Positions 56,701-64,000 of a stretch of DNA of 64,000 nt are shown here, piece by piece. The stretch lies in the NCBI GenBank assembly GCA_005798905.1, contig SYIK01000005.1:272269-336268 (forward strand). Reading direction: 5' to 3'. The notes beneath the pieces were generated by a model. The model worked only from the letters and a program-made list of their open reading frames with translations, was not told the DNA's origin and ran no database searches. The DNA is from Bacteroidota bacterium (GTDB lineage: Bacteria > Bacteroidota > Bacteroidia > Chitinophagales > Chitinophagaceae). Made by a program: the position numbers and the translations under genes. Every line of letters starts with the position of its first letter. Positions within the stretch are counted from its first letter, which is position 1.

Positions 56701-58786
56701 CTTCCGCCAATACAAATTTTTCCGACAGTGTTTCTTTTACATAAAATCGCGAAGGATTAAAATTAAAAAAATCACCAGCACTGCAACCCATCGCAATAAA
56801 AAATGGATACTTGCCTTGGTTATTATATGCTTCGGGATTCTCCAAATTAAAATCCAAAATTGTTGCAGAAGAATGTCCAAAATAAGTGAGTTGCGTAATT
56901 CCGTTTGTAAAAAGTTGTTGCAATTGTAAATTGGTTATTTGTTGCACCGCTTCGGTAGAAGTTTTGCTAAACGTATGCACATTGGCTCCAAACAAAGTAT
57001 CTGCAATAATTCTTTTAAACCCGTTCATGTAAAAATTCAATTGGTTTTGAAGAAACGGATCGCTTGCTCCCACCATATGCATTACCGTTTTCATCCAAGC
57101 TTTATCTTGAATTAACGGAGAGCTGAATTGTTGTGCAGTTTCATACTGCTGAACTTTGTTTAAATAAGTTGCTACTTCATTTCCGTTGATTACAGATAAT
57201 CTTCCAATGGGCGTAATTGGAATAGAACTTGCACCTTCCGAACTCAATAAAATATCTGAAGCAGGCCATCCAAAAGTTGGAATTAAATTTAATTTTTCTA
57301 CATCTGCATTTGATTCATTTGTTCGGTATTGATCGTAAACAACTCCATGTCCAATCAAAAAAACAAATTTTGGGATGGTTGTAAAATTTGTTCTTGCGAA
57401 ACGTAAAAAATTTCGAATTGACAATGGATGTTTTTTTATCCCAAATGCAAATTGATCTACCAATTCATCAATTTCATAAATTTTTGAATTGAAAGAACCG
57501 CCAACTGTTGAAGCACGATAGGTTCTAAATTGCTCAACAGGATTCGCTCCACTCGTTGTTGAAAATAAAGAAGGATGTGAAATAATTAAATAATCACCTT
57601 GGTTTGCCGGCAATAAAAAATTTTTGAAACTTCGCGTTGTAAAATTATTAACTGAAAAAATATTTGATACTTCTACATTAAAAAGAACAAGTTTGCGCGC
57701 AACCGTTGACGGCTCCAAAGCAAACCGAACTAGCACCGGATTTAAAACATCGCCCACATATCTTTTTTGATTGGTAAAATCATATAAAATTGGAGCTGTC
57801 GTTCCATAATTAAAATTGCTTATTTCTAAATAATTTCCGATAGAATTTGCCGGCAACGAAAATGCAAATTTTTTCGTGTTCCCAAAATTGAAAATGCGTG
57901 GATAGACAAGTTCGTATTGAGCTACAACCATTCTATCGTTCACAACCGTACTTTGATTTTTGATTTCAATTGTTGCATTTCCAGTGTTCATTATTGAAAG
58001 AGGAATATTGGGAATAGAAACATTTGCCGTTTCTAAATAATCAAGTTGTTGCCCGCCAATACTGTCTGAATTTATTTTAATTCTAAATCGGCGAAGGTTT
58101 AATGCATTGCCAACAATATTCATTTTAAAAGTAGCTGTCGGCCCATTATTATATAAATAAACTTGATGCGTGTTCGTCAAACTTTGCCCTGCATAAATAT
58201 CTGAAGAAGTCCAACCCTCTCCTTTATCGTAAGAAGATGAATAAACCCGCTGACCTGCATCAGCAAAATATCCGGGATTGATGTGATGTTTAAAATAATT
58301 TCCTTCGGAATGCATAAAATATGCATCGGGCGATAACGTATTTCCCGAAATATTATTGGGTGTGTTTTGCATCCGCAAGTTGCCACCAGCAGAATTTACC
58401 GTAAGAAAAAAACTTGCTGTATCTGTTTGAAGACTATGTGTCGTACTTAATTGAAAGGAAATGTCTCGATATAAAAAATTATCAAGTTGACCATCATTTT
58501 TTTCTCCCCAAAATTCTATAAAACCATCATTGCCTAATGGACCAGAAGCTGCAGAAAGATAAATTGGAATTTGTTGTCCGTTTCGCCACAATTGAAAATT
58601 TTCAGCAGCTGTACTTCCCAATCCAATTGTTGAAAGTGATGTTTGCGAAATTCTATAAACGCCTGTTTCGCCAACTTTAAATTTGTAATATGTTTTATTA
58701 TAATCAATCCACTCGTTATTAAATGGTTGACTTTTAGCAAAAAAATACAAACTCAAAAAACATATTAAAAATAAAAATTGCTTCAT
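53732..58786 (-). CDS. porU2: PorU2-like type IX secretion sortase (C25 peptidase, 1684 aa)
   Basis: 1684 aa, with a signal peptide (FLFLICFLSLYFFAKSQ). A large N-terminal beta region precedes a gingipain-type C25 peptidase: FLIGHG with His480, FGHSS with catalytic His638 and AMGCSAGDF with catalytic Cys668, 30 residues apart as in gingipain R. CARDB-like and beta-rich domains follow, then a T9SS C-terminal sorting domain (NYPNPFTTSTAF ... YKWDGTDNFGQQLANGIYLY) in the last about 95 aa. PorU of P. gingivalis is about 1158 aa, so this is the longer PorU2 type. It is paired with a PorV-type gene upstream. Confidence 0.85.
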   Translation of the reverse strand: MKQFLFLICFLSLYFFAKSQPFNNEWIDYNKTYYKFKVGETGVYRISQTSLSTIGLGSTAAENFQLWRNGQQIPIYLSAASGPLGNDGFIEFWGEKNDGQLDNFLYRDISFQLSTTHSLQTDTASFFLTVNSAGGNLRMQNTPNNISGNTLSPDAYFMHSEGNYFKHHINPGYFADAGQRVYSSSYDKGEGWTSSDIYAGQSLTNTHQVYLYNNGPTATFKMNIVGNALNLRRFRIKINSDSIGGQQLDYLETANVSIPNIPLSIMNTGNATIEIKNQSTVVNDRMVVAQYELVYPRIFNFGNTKKFAFSLPANSIGNYLEISNFNYGTTAPILYDFTNQKRYVGDVLNPVLVRFALEPSTVARKLVLFNVEVSNIFSVNNFTTRSFKNFLLPANQGDYLIISHPSLFSTTSGANPVEQFRTYRASTVGGSFNSKIYEIDELVDQFAFGIKKHPLSIRNFLRFARTNFTTIPKFVFLIGHGVVYDQYRTNESNADVEKLNLIPTFGWPASDILLSSEGASSIPITPIGRLSVINGNEVATYLNKVQQYETAQQFSSPLIQDKAWMKTVMHMVGASDPFLQNQLNFYMNGFKRIIADTLFGANVHTFSKTSTEAVQQITNLQLQQLFTNGITQLTYFGHSSATILDFNLENPEAYNNQGKYPFFIAMGCSAGDFFNFNPSRFYVKETLSEKFVLAEERGSIAFFASTHIGIVNYLDLYNRKFYEAESITQYGKSFGEIIKETITKMLFQAGPNDFFARFLTEQNTFHGDPALKSNTQPKADYVIEDPQIKITPTFISVAEANFKVNAKLTNLGKAVSNEIAIEVKRQLPNGTIISVLKDTIPGIRFIDSLEISIPINPITDKGLNKITVSIDVDNKVDELFETNNSITKDVFIYEDEARPVFPLEFAIVNRQNIKLMASTANPFSPLKQYRMEIDTTEMYNSPLKKTQTISSIGGLLEFTPGVLFSDSTVYYWRIAPLDIAGNPTKWNSVSFVYLSNSDLGFNQSHFFQHTKSTTQRLRLDSLTRSWKYFPIVNNLFLRTTTNPTGGTFDSEFSVMVNGVGLIKKVCLRNSIQFNVFDSVSFKPWSNVDANGNSLFLYGSASTSCSPYSRYNFEFSYMTPSSRKLMMDFMDTIPNGSFVTVRTADYDMVNSFAATWKGDTSIYGSNNSLYHKLKSAGFAEIDSINKPRVWVLVYKKASTGFIPQYKFSQGIYDRINMSVDCITTDSVGYLISPVFGKAKQWKQLKWRGTTDVLPGDNPTIDVIGISSSGTETVLMNAIQLSQQDVDLSFINAVQYPYLKLKMRNIDSIHFTPYLLRYWRVTYVPVPEGAIAPNLFFLFKDTLEVGEPLAFKMAFKNISEANFDSLKVKLQVTDNNNVSTNYPIPKFRTLPAWDTVHVRYTLPTASLPGSNIFFNDVNPDNDQPEYTHFNNFIYKNFYVKPDKTNPLLDVTFDGVHILNRDIVSAKTKILIKLKDEAKWMVLNDTMAVTIRVYFPDGSIRPYYFKNADTLKFTAAGNAPNNDNTASIDFSPIFLLDGYYELVVSGKDRSGNGAGILDYKVGFQVINKAMISNLLNYPNPFTTSTAFVFTLTGSELPQNIRIQILTITGKIVKEISKEELGTLRIGRNITEYKWDGTDNFGQQLANGIYLYRVITNFKGKSLEKYKSSDDNTDRFFNNGYGKMYLMR

Positions 58787-58811
58787 AAATTTTTAAACCC
58801 TAAAATTATTT

Positions 58812-59918
58812 TTATCTTCTTTTATCACCTTTAAAATCAACTTTTACAGAAAACACATGCGTAAATAATGGACTTGACTGGTTGGCTAAATTGGCAAAAG
58901 CATAGTCGATTGTAACATTTGAAATTTTAAACCCTGCACCTGCACTTGGCTGAAAAATCCAACCCTTTTTTTGATTCAACGTGTCTGCATCGGCAAGTGC
59001 TTGTTGAAAATTATTTATGCCAGCTCTTATAAAAAAAATATTATTTACATCACATTCCAATCCCAATTTTGGATCAACACTTATTGGATTGGAACTGATT
59101 AATGTATTTCGTTTTCCATCAAACGATAAATCAAAATTTGATTCCACAAGCAAATTAATTTTTTTATTGATGGCGAATTGCCTTGCAATTCCCAAAATTA
59201 ATTTTGGTGCAGTAAGTTCGGTTGACTTAACCGGAATTTCATTATTCGTCAAATACAAAATTTCTTTTTCTCTTTCGGTAAATGAAAACGACCAAGCATT
59301 GAAAGTGGTGCTAATATCTCTGCCAACAATTCCAAACCGCCATTTGTCTTTAAATATTTGAAGACCCGCATCCAGCCCAAATCCCCACGCTTTTGCAAAC
59401 TTGCCAACATTGCGGTGAATGATTTTTGCATTTATCCCAAATCGAATATTTTTTTGTTCGGTTTCTTTTAATTGTTGTGCAACAGAAAAAATAAATGCAT
59501 AGTCTGCCGAAGAAAAAGCTTGAATATTATTATAATTTATTGTACCATCGGGTTCAACAAGAAACAACGTATTCATAATATCATCAACAGCAAACCGAAG
59601 TGCCGTTACACCCAAAGTTCTTTTGCTATTAATTGTTGGCAATGCAATGCTTGCAAAATCATATTTGCCGATGCCGGCAAAATATTCTGCGTGCATAATA
59701 TTCAAACTTTTTGTTTCTTTAACAGCAACCAAACCCGCAGGATTCCAATAGCCCGATGTGCCATCGCTTACAGATGCAACTTGTGCACTTCCCATTGAAA
59801 TGCCTCTTGCACCTGCACCAATATTTAAAAATTCATTTGAATATTTTCTGAATTGAGAATGCCCAGCAAAAGTGGAAAATGTAAAAAACAAGAATGAAAC
59901 CCCAATTTTTAATTTCAT
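58812..59918 (-). CDS. porV2: PorV/PorQ family outer-membrane beta-barrel protein (PorV2)
   Basis: 368 aa. A signal peptide ends near HSQ, followed by the family motif NIGAGARGISMGSAQVASVS and GTSGYWNPAGLV, then an antiparallel barrel. PorV proteins form a 14-stranded FadL-like barrel that carries T9SS cargo to the sortase. The stop is 25 bp from the PorU2 start, and the two are expected to act together. Divergent from tyrS. Confidence 0.87.
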   Translation of the reverse strand: MKLKIGVSFLFFTFSTFAGHSQFRKYSNEFLNIGAGARGISMGSAQVASVSDGTSGYWNPAGLVAVKETKSLNIMHAEYFAGIGKYDFASIALPTINSKRTLGVTALRFAVDDIMNTLFLVEPDGTINYNNIQAFSSADYAFIFSVAQQLKETEQKNIRFGINAKIIHRNVGKFAKAWGFGLDAGLQIFKDKWRFGIVGRDISTTFNAWSFSFTEREKEILYLTNNEIPVKSTELTAPKLILGIARQFAINKKINLLVESNFDLSFDGKRNTLISSNPISVDPKLGLECDVNNIFFIRAGINNFQQALADADTLNQKKGWIFQPSAGAGFKISNVTIDYAFANLANQSSPLFTHVFSVKVDFKGDKRR

Positions 59919-59937
59919 AGTTCAAAAAATTGAAAAC

Positions 59938-59945
59938 TATTTTTG
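59938..59945 (+). promoter_or_regulatory. Possible -7 box of tyrS
   Basis: TATTTTTG fits TAnnTTTG and gives a leader of about 95 nt before tyrS. No well-spaced TTTG upstream. Confidence 0.3.
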
Positions 59946-60044
59946 TAGCACATTGTAAAGTTAAGATTTACTGCTTGAATGTTATAATCTCTTCACTTTC
60001 AATTGAATGTTTTTTTATCTTATTTTTACTCAAACTTTTTTTGA

Positions 60045-61322
60045 ATGAACTTGTTGAATGAATTAAGGTGGAGAGGAATGATTCAGGACATAATTCCCGG
60101 CACAGAAGAGCAATTGAATAAAGAAATGACTTCGGGATACATTGGTTTCGATCCCACTGCCAGCTCGTTACATATTGGAAGTTTGGTTCCTATTTTATTA
60201 TTAATGCATTTACAAAAAGCAGGCCACAAACCAATTGCATTAGTTGGAGGTGCTACAGGAATGGTTGGCGATCCGAGTGGAAAAAGTGAAGAAAGAAATT
60301 TATTAAGCGCAGAAGAGTTGAATCATAATTTATCCGGCATAAAAAAACAACTTGAAAAATTTCTTGATTTTAATACGGCAAAAACAAATGCTGCCGAAAT
60401 TGTAAACAATTATGAATGGTTCAAAGATTTTAATTTTCTTGATTTTATAAGAGATGTTGGAAAACATATCACCGTAAATTATATGCTGTCCAAAGACAGT
60501 GTAAAAAAGCGAATTGAAGGTGAAGCAGGAATGAGTTTTACAGAATTTTCTTACCAATTAGTTCAGGGTTACGATTTTTATTGGCTTTACAAAAACAAAA
60601 ATTGTAAACTTCAAATGGGCGGAAGTGATCAATGGGGAAATATACTTACGGGAACAGAATTGGTAAGACGCAAATCGGCCGGTGAAGCATTTGCATTTAC
60701 TTGTCCGTTGATTACAAAAACCGATGGAGGTAAATTTGGGAAAACTGAAAAAGGAAATATTTGGTTGGACGCAACAAAAACAACACCTTACCAATTTTAT
60801 CAATTTTGGTTGAATGCAAGCGATGAAGATGCAAACAAATGGATTAAAATTTTTACTTTTTTATCCAAATCAGAAATAGAAAATTTAATTGCTTCGCATA
60901 ATATTGATCCATCAAAAAGAATTTTACAAAAACAACTTGCTGCAGAAATTACTTCGCTTGTTCATAGCGAAGAGGAACTAATAAAAGCAATTGAAACCAC
61001 CGACAAACTTTTTTCTCATCAAGCAAGTTCTATCGAAGATTTTTCTGTTAGCGATTTAGAAGAAATGGAAGGAATTGTAAAATCTGATTTTTCAAAAAAT
61101 AAAATTGCTGATGGAATTGATATCGTTTCTTTTCTTGTAGAAACTGCAATTTTCCCAAGCAAAGGCGAAGCAAGAAAAATGATACTTGGTGGTGGCGTAA
61201 GTATTAATAGAAATAAAATTGTGAATGCAGAATTGAAAATTGAAACCAATTTATTGCTGCATCAAAAATATCTTTTGGTACAAAAAGGCAAGAAAAATTA
61301 TTTTCTGATTTCTATCATTTAG
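60045..61322 (+). CDS. tyrS: Tyrosyl-tRNA synthetase
   Basis: 425 aa class I synthetase. HIGS at 43-46 and KFGKT from residue 230 (the KMSKS equivalent) mark the TyrRS1 type; GGSDQWGNI and DFYWLYKN help bind tyrosine. The C-terminal S4-like RNA-binding domain ([20 protein letters not shown]) is complete. The stop overlaps the end of the convergent aminotransferase by 4 bp. Confidence 0.96.
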   Translation: MNLLNELRWRGMIQDIIPGTEEQLNKEMTSGYIGFDPTASSLHIGSLVPILLLMHLQKAGHKPIALVGGATGMVGDPSGKSEERNLLSAEELNHNLSGIKKQLEKFLDFNTAKTNAAEIVNNYEWFKDFNFLDFIRDVGKHITVNYMLSKDSVKKRIEGEAGMSFTEFSYQLVQGYDFYWLYKNKNCKLQMGGSDQWGNILTGTELVRRKSAGEAFAFTCPLITKTDGGKFGKTEKGNIWLDATKTTPYQFYQFWLNASDEDANKWIKIFTFLSKSEIENLIASHNIDPSKRILQKQLAAEITSLVHSEEELIKAIETTDKLFSHQASSIEDFSVSDLEEMEGIVKSDFSKNKIADGIDIVSFLVETAIFPSKGEARKMILGGGVSINRNKIVNAELKIETNLLLHQKYLLVQKGKKNYFLISII

Positions 61323-62620
61323 CTTTTTGCAAAAGCTGTAATTCCCTCCACTAACACGTCCAGATTTTTTGTAGTAGTATAAACATTTGGTGTTACGCGA
61401 ATTCCATTTAGTTCTTCCCAAACAATTCCTACGGTGTGTACTTTATATTTATCCAATAAAAAACTATCCAGCTCTCCTGCTTGTCGGCCTTCAATTCCAA
61501 CAAACCCGATTGCACAGCCCCATTCTGGTTTTAGCGATGTTTGCAATTTTACTTTTGGAATGTTTTTTACTTTTTCCATCCAATAATTTTTCAAATAAAA
61601 CAAACGCTTTTCTTTTCTTTCGCTTCCAATCATTTCGTGAAATTCAACCGCTTTTGTAATGGCTTGTTCTATAAAAAATGGTCGCGTTCCCAACGATTCA
61701 AATTTTCGAATATCGTCTTTCAATGGATTGTCGGTTGCAAACATGGGAAAAATGTTTTTAATTTTTTCTTTCCGAATATATAAAAGTCCACTGCCAATTG
61801 GTGCGTACAACCATTTGTGTAAACTTGTCGCAAAATAATCGGCATCCAAATCCGGAATTTTAAAATCGAACTGCGCAAAACTATGCGCACCATCCACAAT
61901 CACTTCCAATCCTTTTTTATGTGCTTCGTTAGCAATTTTTTTTACAGGAACTATTTGTCCATTCCAATTGATGACATGTGTAATGTGCACCACTTTTGTT
62001 TTTGAAGTAATGGCACTTACATATTTATTTACAAAATAATTTTCATCTTCGCTTGGTAAGTCAAGATCAACCCAAACGAGTTTTATGCCATCGCGAATTT
62101 CTCTTTGTTTCCAAGCATTAATCATGTTTGGGTAATCGTATTTGCAAACCACCACTTCATCGCCTGCTTTTAATTGCAAACCAAAAATAACCGTCTCCAA
62201 CCCTTCCGAAGAATTTCTATTTATCGCAATTTCCTCTGGCGAGCATCCAGCAATTTTTGCCAAATTTTTGCGAAGTGGTTCTCTGCCCTGATCCAAAATG
62301 CGCCACATATAATAACTCGGCGCTTCGTTGCAATAATCGTAATAGCGTTTTACAGCATCTTGAACCGTTTTTGGCGCAGGAGAAACGCCGCCATTATTTA
62401 GGTTGATAATTCCCGAAGAAACCGTAAAAGACTGTTGAATATAATACCAAAAATCTTCTTCGCTTGCCAGTTCCAAAGGCGAAAATGCTTCCGCTTCTTT
62501 TAATGCTGCTTGCAAATTTCTTGCCCAAACCGGTTGCGAAAGCGAAGCAAGCAATGCGGTTGCGGAAAATGCACTTGCTTTTCCAATAAAATTTCGGCGG
62601 TTTAAATTTGACATGGCCAA
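61319..62620 (-). CDS. Tat-exported class V aminotransferase-fold protein
   Basis: 433 aa. The Tat signal [20 protein letters not shown] ends near VWA, so the protein is exported. The PLP fold carries [42 protein letters not shown] and the Schiff-base lysine in [20 protein letters not shown]. Isopenicillin N epimerase-like or cysteine desulfurase-like proteins share this fold. The substrate is unknown; a periplasmic PLP enzyme is unusual. An ATG at 62614 is an alternative start. Confidence 0.88.
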   Translation of the reverse strand: MAMSNLNRRNFIGKASAFSATALLASLSQPVWARNLQAALKEAEAFSPLELASEEDFWYYIQQSFTVSSGIINLNNGGVSPAPKTVQDAVKRYYDYCNEAPSYYMWRILDQGREPLRKNLAKIAGCSPEEIAINRNSSEGLETVIFGLQLKAGDEVVVCKYDYPNMINAWKQREIRDGIKLVWVDLDLPSEDENYFVNKYVSAITSKTKVVHITHVINWNGQIVPVKKIANEAHKKGLEVIVDGAHSFAQFDFKIPDLDADYFATSLHKWLYAPIGSGLLYIRKEKIKNIFPMFATDNPLKDDIRKFESLGTRPFFIEQAITKAVEFHEMIGSERKEKRLFYLKNYWMEKVKNIPKVKLQTSLKPEWGCAIGFVGIEGRQAGELDSFLLDKYKVHTVGIVWEELNGIRVTPNVYTTTKNLDVLVEGITAFAKS

Positions 62621-62699
62621 TCGTTTAATTTTAAAAATACGGAAAAATAAAATTGTTGCACGCTAAAGTAAAAAAGGGACGAAAACATTTACAAAACCA

Positions 62700-62731
62700 T
62701 TTGGGAAGAAGCACGACAATCCCTACTTTTG
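62700..62731 (+). promoter_or_regulatory. Bacteroidota promoter of tRNA-Gln
   Basis: TTTG (62700-62703), 20 bp spacer, TACTTTTG (62724-62731), 12 bp before the tRNA 5' end. The best fit to the TTTG-N20-TAnnTTTG consensus in the window. Confidence 0.8.
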
Positions 62732-62743
62732 CAACCCAAAGTT

Positions 62744-62814
62744 TGACCCATGGTGTAATGGTAGCACAACAGATTTTGATTCTGTTTGTTAAGGTTCGAA
62801 TCCTTATGGGTCAA
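62744..62814 (+). tRNA. tRNA-Gln (UUG anticodon)
   Basis: 71 nt. Acceptor 62744-62750 with 62807-62813, discriminator A, anticodon loop UUUUGAU with UUG, TpsiC loop UUCGAAU present. The tRNA starts with U, a tRNA-Gln identity feature. No encoded CCA. A tyrosine recombinase gene begins just downstream. Confidence 0.96.
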
Positions 62815-62819
62815 CTTAG

Positions 62820-62850
62820 AAAGCCATCGAATATTCGATGGCTTTTGGTT
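62820..62850 (+). terminator. Terminator of tRNA-Gln
   Basis: 26 bp perfect palindrome (62820-62845) followed by T-rich ttttggttttt, 5 bp after the tRNA. Confidence 0.9.
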
Positions 62851-62956
62851 TTTAAAGGCAATTACATTTTACCCCACTACCTATAAGTGGTATTGTTTAG
62901 TAATTTTTAAACTGCTACCTTGGAGGAAATTTACTGCTGTGGATATAAAGTCGGTA

Positions 62957-63835
62957 ATGATTTTGAAAACAAAATCCGTCAAAAAAATTTCGAGCAAAAT
63001 GCAACAATTAGCGATTGCAGCATACACTGAAACTTTGCGTTTAAAAAATTATTCTTCTAATACTATTAATAATTACCGAACACATTTTATTTCTTTCATT
63101 TTATATTTCATCGGTGAAAAACCTTCGTCAATTACTAAAAATCAAATCATGGATTATTTGGTTATGCTGCGCAGAAAAGAGAACTGGAGTTCAACAATGC
63201 AAAATCAAAAAATAAATGCGATTAAATTTTTTTATGAACAAGTATTAAAACAATCACGCACAGTTTATGATTTACCAAGAGCCAAAAAAGAATGGAAGCT
63301 GCCAACTGTGTTTGCCGAAGAAGAAATAAAAAGTATATTGATGGCATTGGAAAACCTGAAACACAAAACAATATTATGTTTAGCCTATGCTTGTGGTTTA
63401 AGGGTAAGCGAAATAGTTAATATGAAAATTAAAGATATTGACAGTAAGCGCATGGTAATAACAGTAAGACAAGGCAAAGGGAAAAAAGACAGACAAGTAA
63501 TGTTAAGTGAAAAATTGTTAATTCTGATGCGCGAATATTTTCAAAAATACAAACCAAAGGTTTGGCTTTTTGAAGGACAATATGGCGAACAATATAGTTC
63601 GCGCAGTGCCCAATTAATTTTAAAAGACGCAAAAAAGAAAGCAGGTGTAACAAAAAAAGGTTCAATCCATGCCATGCGCCATTCTTTTGCAACTCACCTG
63701 TTAGAGGGTGGGACAGATTTAATAAGTATAAAAGAATTGTTGGGGCATAATAGTTTAAAGACGACAAGCATTTATACTCATGTTAGTAAAAAACACATGA
63801 GTAAAATACAATCCCCGTTAGATAAATTATTATGA
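62957..63835 (+). CDS. Tyrosine-type recombinase/integrase next to tRNA-Gln
   Basis: Predicted 292 aa from ATG 62957. An in-frame ATG at 62999 is an alternative, as is a GTG at 62939 with GGAGG 12 bp before it. The ORF runs back to 62786 through the tRNA and terminator and is trimmed. The N-terminal SAM-like domain (LRLKNYSSNTINNYRTHFI) precedes the catalytic Arg in CLAYACGLRVSEIVNMKI, Lys in RQGKGKKDRQVML, HAMRHSFATHLLEGG, and GHNSLKTTSIYTH with Tyr. From memory, this matches recombinases seen beside IS91-like or integron-like elements. It ends 165 bp from the window edge. Confidence 0.85.
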   Translation: MILKTKSVKKISSKMQQLAIAAYTETLRLKNYSSNTINNYRTHFISFILYFIGEKPSSITKNQIMDYLVMLRRKENWSSTMQNQKINAIKFFYEQVLKQSRTVYDLPRAKKEWKLPTVFAEEEIKSILMALENLKHKTILCLAYACGLRVSEIVNMKIKDIDSKRMVITVRQGKGKKDRQVMLSEKLLILMREYFQKYKPKVWLFEGQYGEQYSSRSAQLILKDAKKKAGVTKKGSIHAMRHSFATHLLEGGTDLISIKELLGHNSLKTTSIYTHVSKKHMSKIQSPLDKLL

Positions 63836-64000
63836 TAAAGAAAAAATTATGCGAAACCTGTAGTTTCGCTAAGCCAACATATTTTGGTATAAAAAGCGAA
63901 AGTTTTGTTAGCTTAGTTTCGGATAATATATGTTGAACCGCAATGGCAGCAGCCAACGGAGTTTGCTATGCAGAATTGGTACTGTGGCTGCTACCACGAA
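63836..64000. other. Gene-free, hairpin-rich edge downstream of the recombinase
   Basis: No credible reading frame. Inverted repeats: 63851-63857 with 63863-63869 (7 bp, 5 nt loop); 63875-63882 with 63928-63935 (8 bp perfect); 63944-63955 with 63985-63996 (11 of 12 match). The heptamer AGCCAAC is found twice (63872 and 63951) and GTTGAAC at 63932, which fits GTTRRRY. It could be an element end, an attC-like site or an origin of Y1-type transposition. The window ends before this can be settled. Confidence 0.4.

Noticed and set aside
62786..62956. Recombinase start inside tRNA-Gln
   Set aside because: This part crosses the tRNA, its terminator palindrome and the leader; the protein family starts near MILKTKSVKK or later.

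Overview
The window is an AT-rich (roughly one third G+C by eye) chromosomal segment from a member of the Bacteroidota, most likely near the Chitinophagales; the family cannot be fixed from sequence alone. Evidence: Bacteroidota-type promoter boxes (TTTG ... TAnnTTTG), a PorV2/PorU2 type IX secretion-related pair with a C-terminal sorting domain, a NagB-deacetylase fusion, a fused alpha/beta 2-oxoacid dehydrogenase E1, DUF1573 and DUF1080 proteins, and few obvious Shine-Dalgarno sequences.

Layout. 1-17.6 kb: housekeeping and transport. A truncated carboxypeptidase-regulatory-like protein, a 3-hydroxyacyl-CoA dehydrogenase, an IMPACT/YigZ protein, an EamA transporter and prmC are followed by a minus-strand run (dicarboxylate symporter, DedA, MFS, GT9 heptosyltransferase-like, ExbD). 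Then come an amino-acid permease, YebC, the E1 fusion, DUF1573, an aminotransferase, an RlmK-type methyltransferase, an FKBP isomerase and cmk. 17.7-20.2 kb: pfkA-pyk glycolytic pair. 20.2-30.3 kb: a carbohydrate/glycan catabolic island (DUF1080, cytochrome c, two TIM-barrel isomerases, Gfo/Idh/MocA oxidoreductase, NupG-like MFS, CutC, glycosylasparaginase, pirin, NagB-PIG-L fusion). 30.3-33.4 kb: heptose kinase, a second amino-acid permease and an OmpH-like protein.

33.5-51.8 kb holds the transcription/translation supercluster on the minus strand, read from high to low coordinates: rpsU, xerC-like recombinase, hpf, tRNA-Thr(UGU), tRNA-Tyr(GUA), tRNA-Gly(UCC), tRNA-Thr(GGU), tuf, tRNA-Trp(CCA), secE, nusG, rplK, rplA, rplJ, rplL, rpoB, rpoC. 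It is interrupted twice: an LTA-synthase-like membrane phosphotransferase sits between nusG and rplK, and an oppositely oriented helix-hairpin-helix gene sits between rplL and rpoB. Structured leaders, long palindromes around tuf and a shared promoter-like motif lie between these genes.

51.8-64 kb: hscA, the very long PorU2 with PorV2, tyrS, a Tat-exported class-V aminotransferase, and a tRNA-Gln with a textbook promoter and terminator. Immediately beyond the tRNA lies a tyrosine recombinase, followed by about 165 bp of gene-free, hairpin-rich DNA at the window edge, which looks like the border of an integrated element. No rRNA, CRISPR array or complete insertion sequence was seen.
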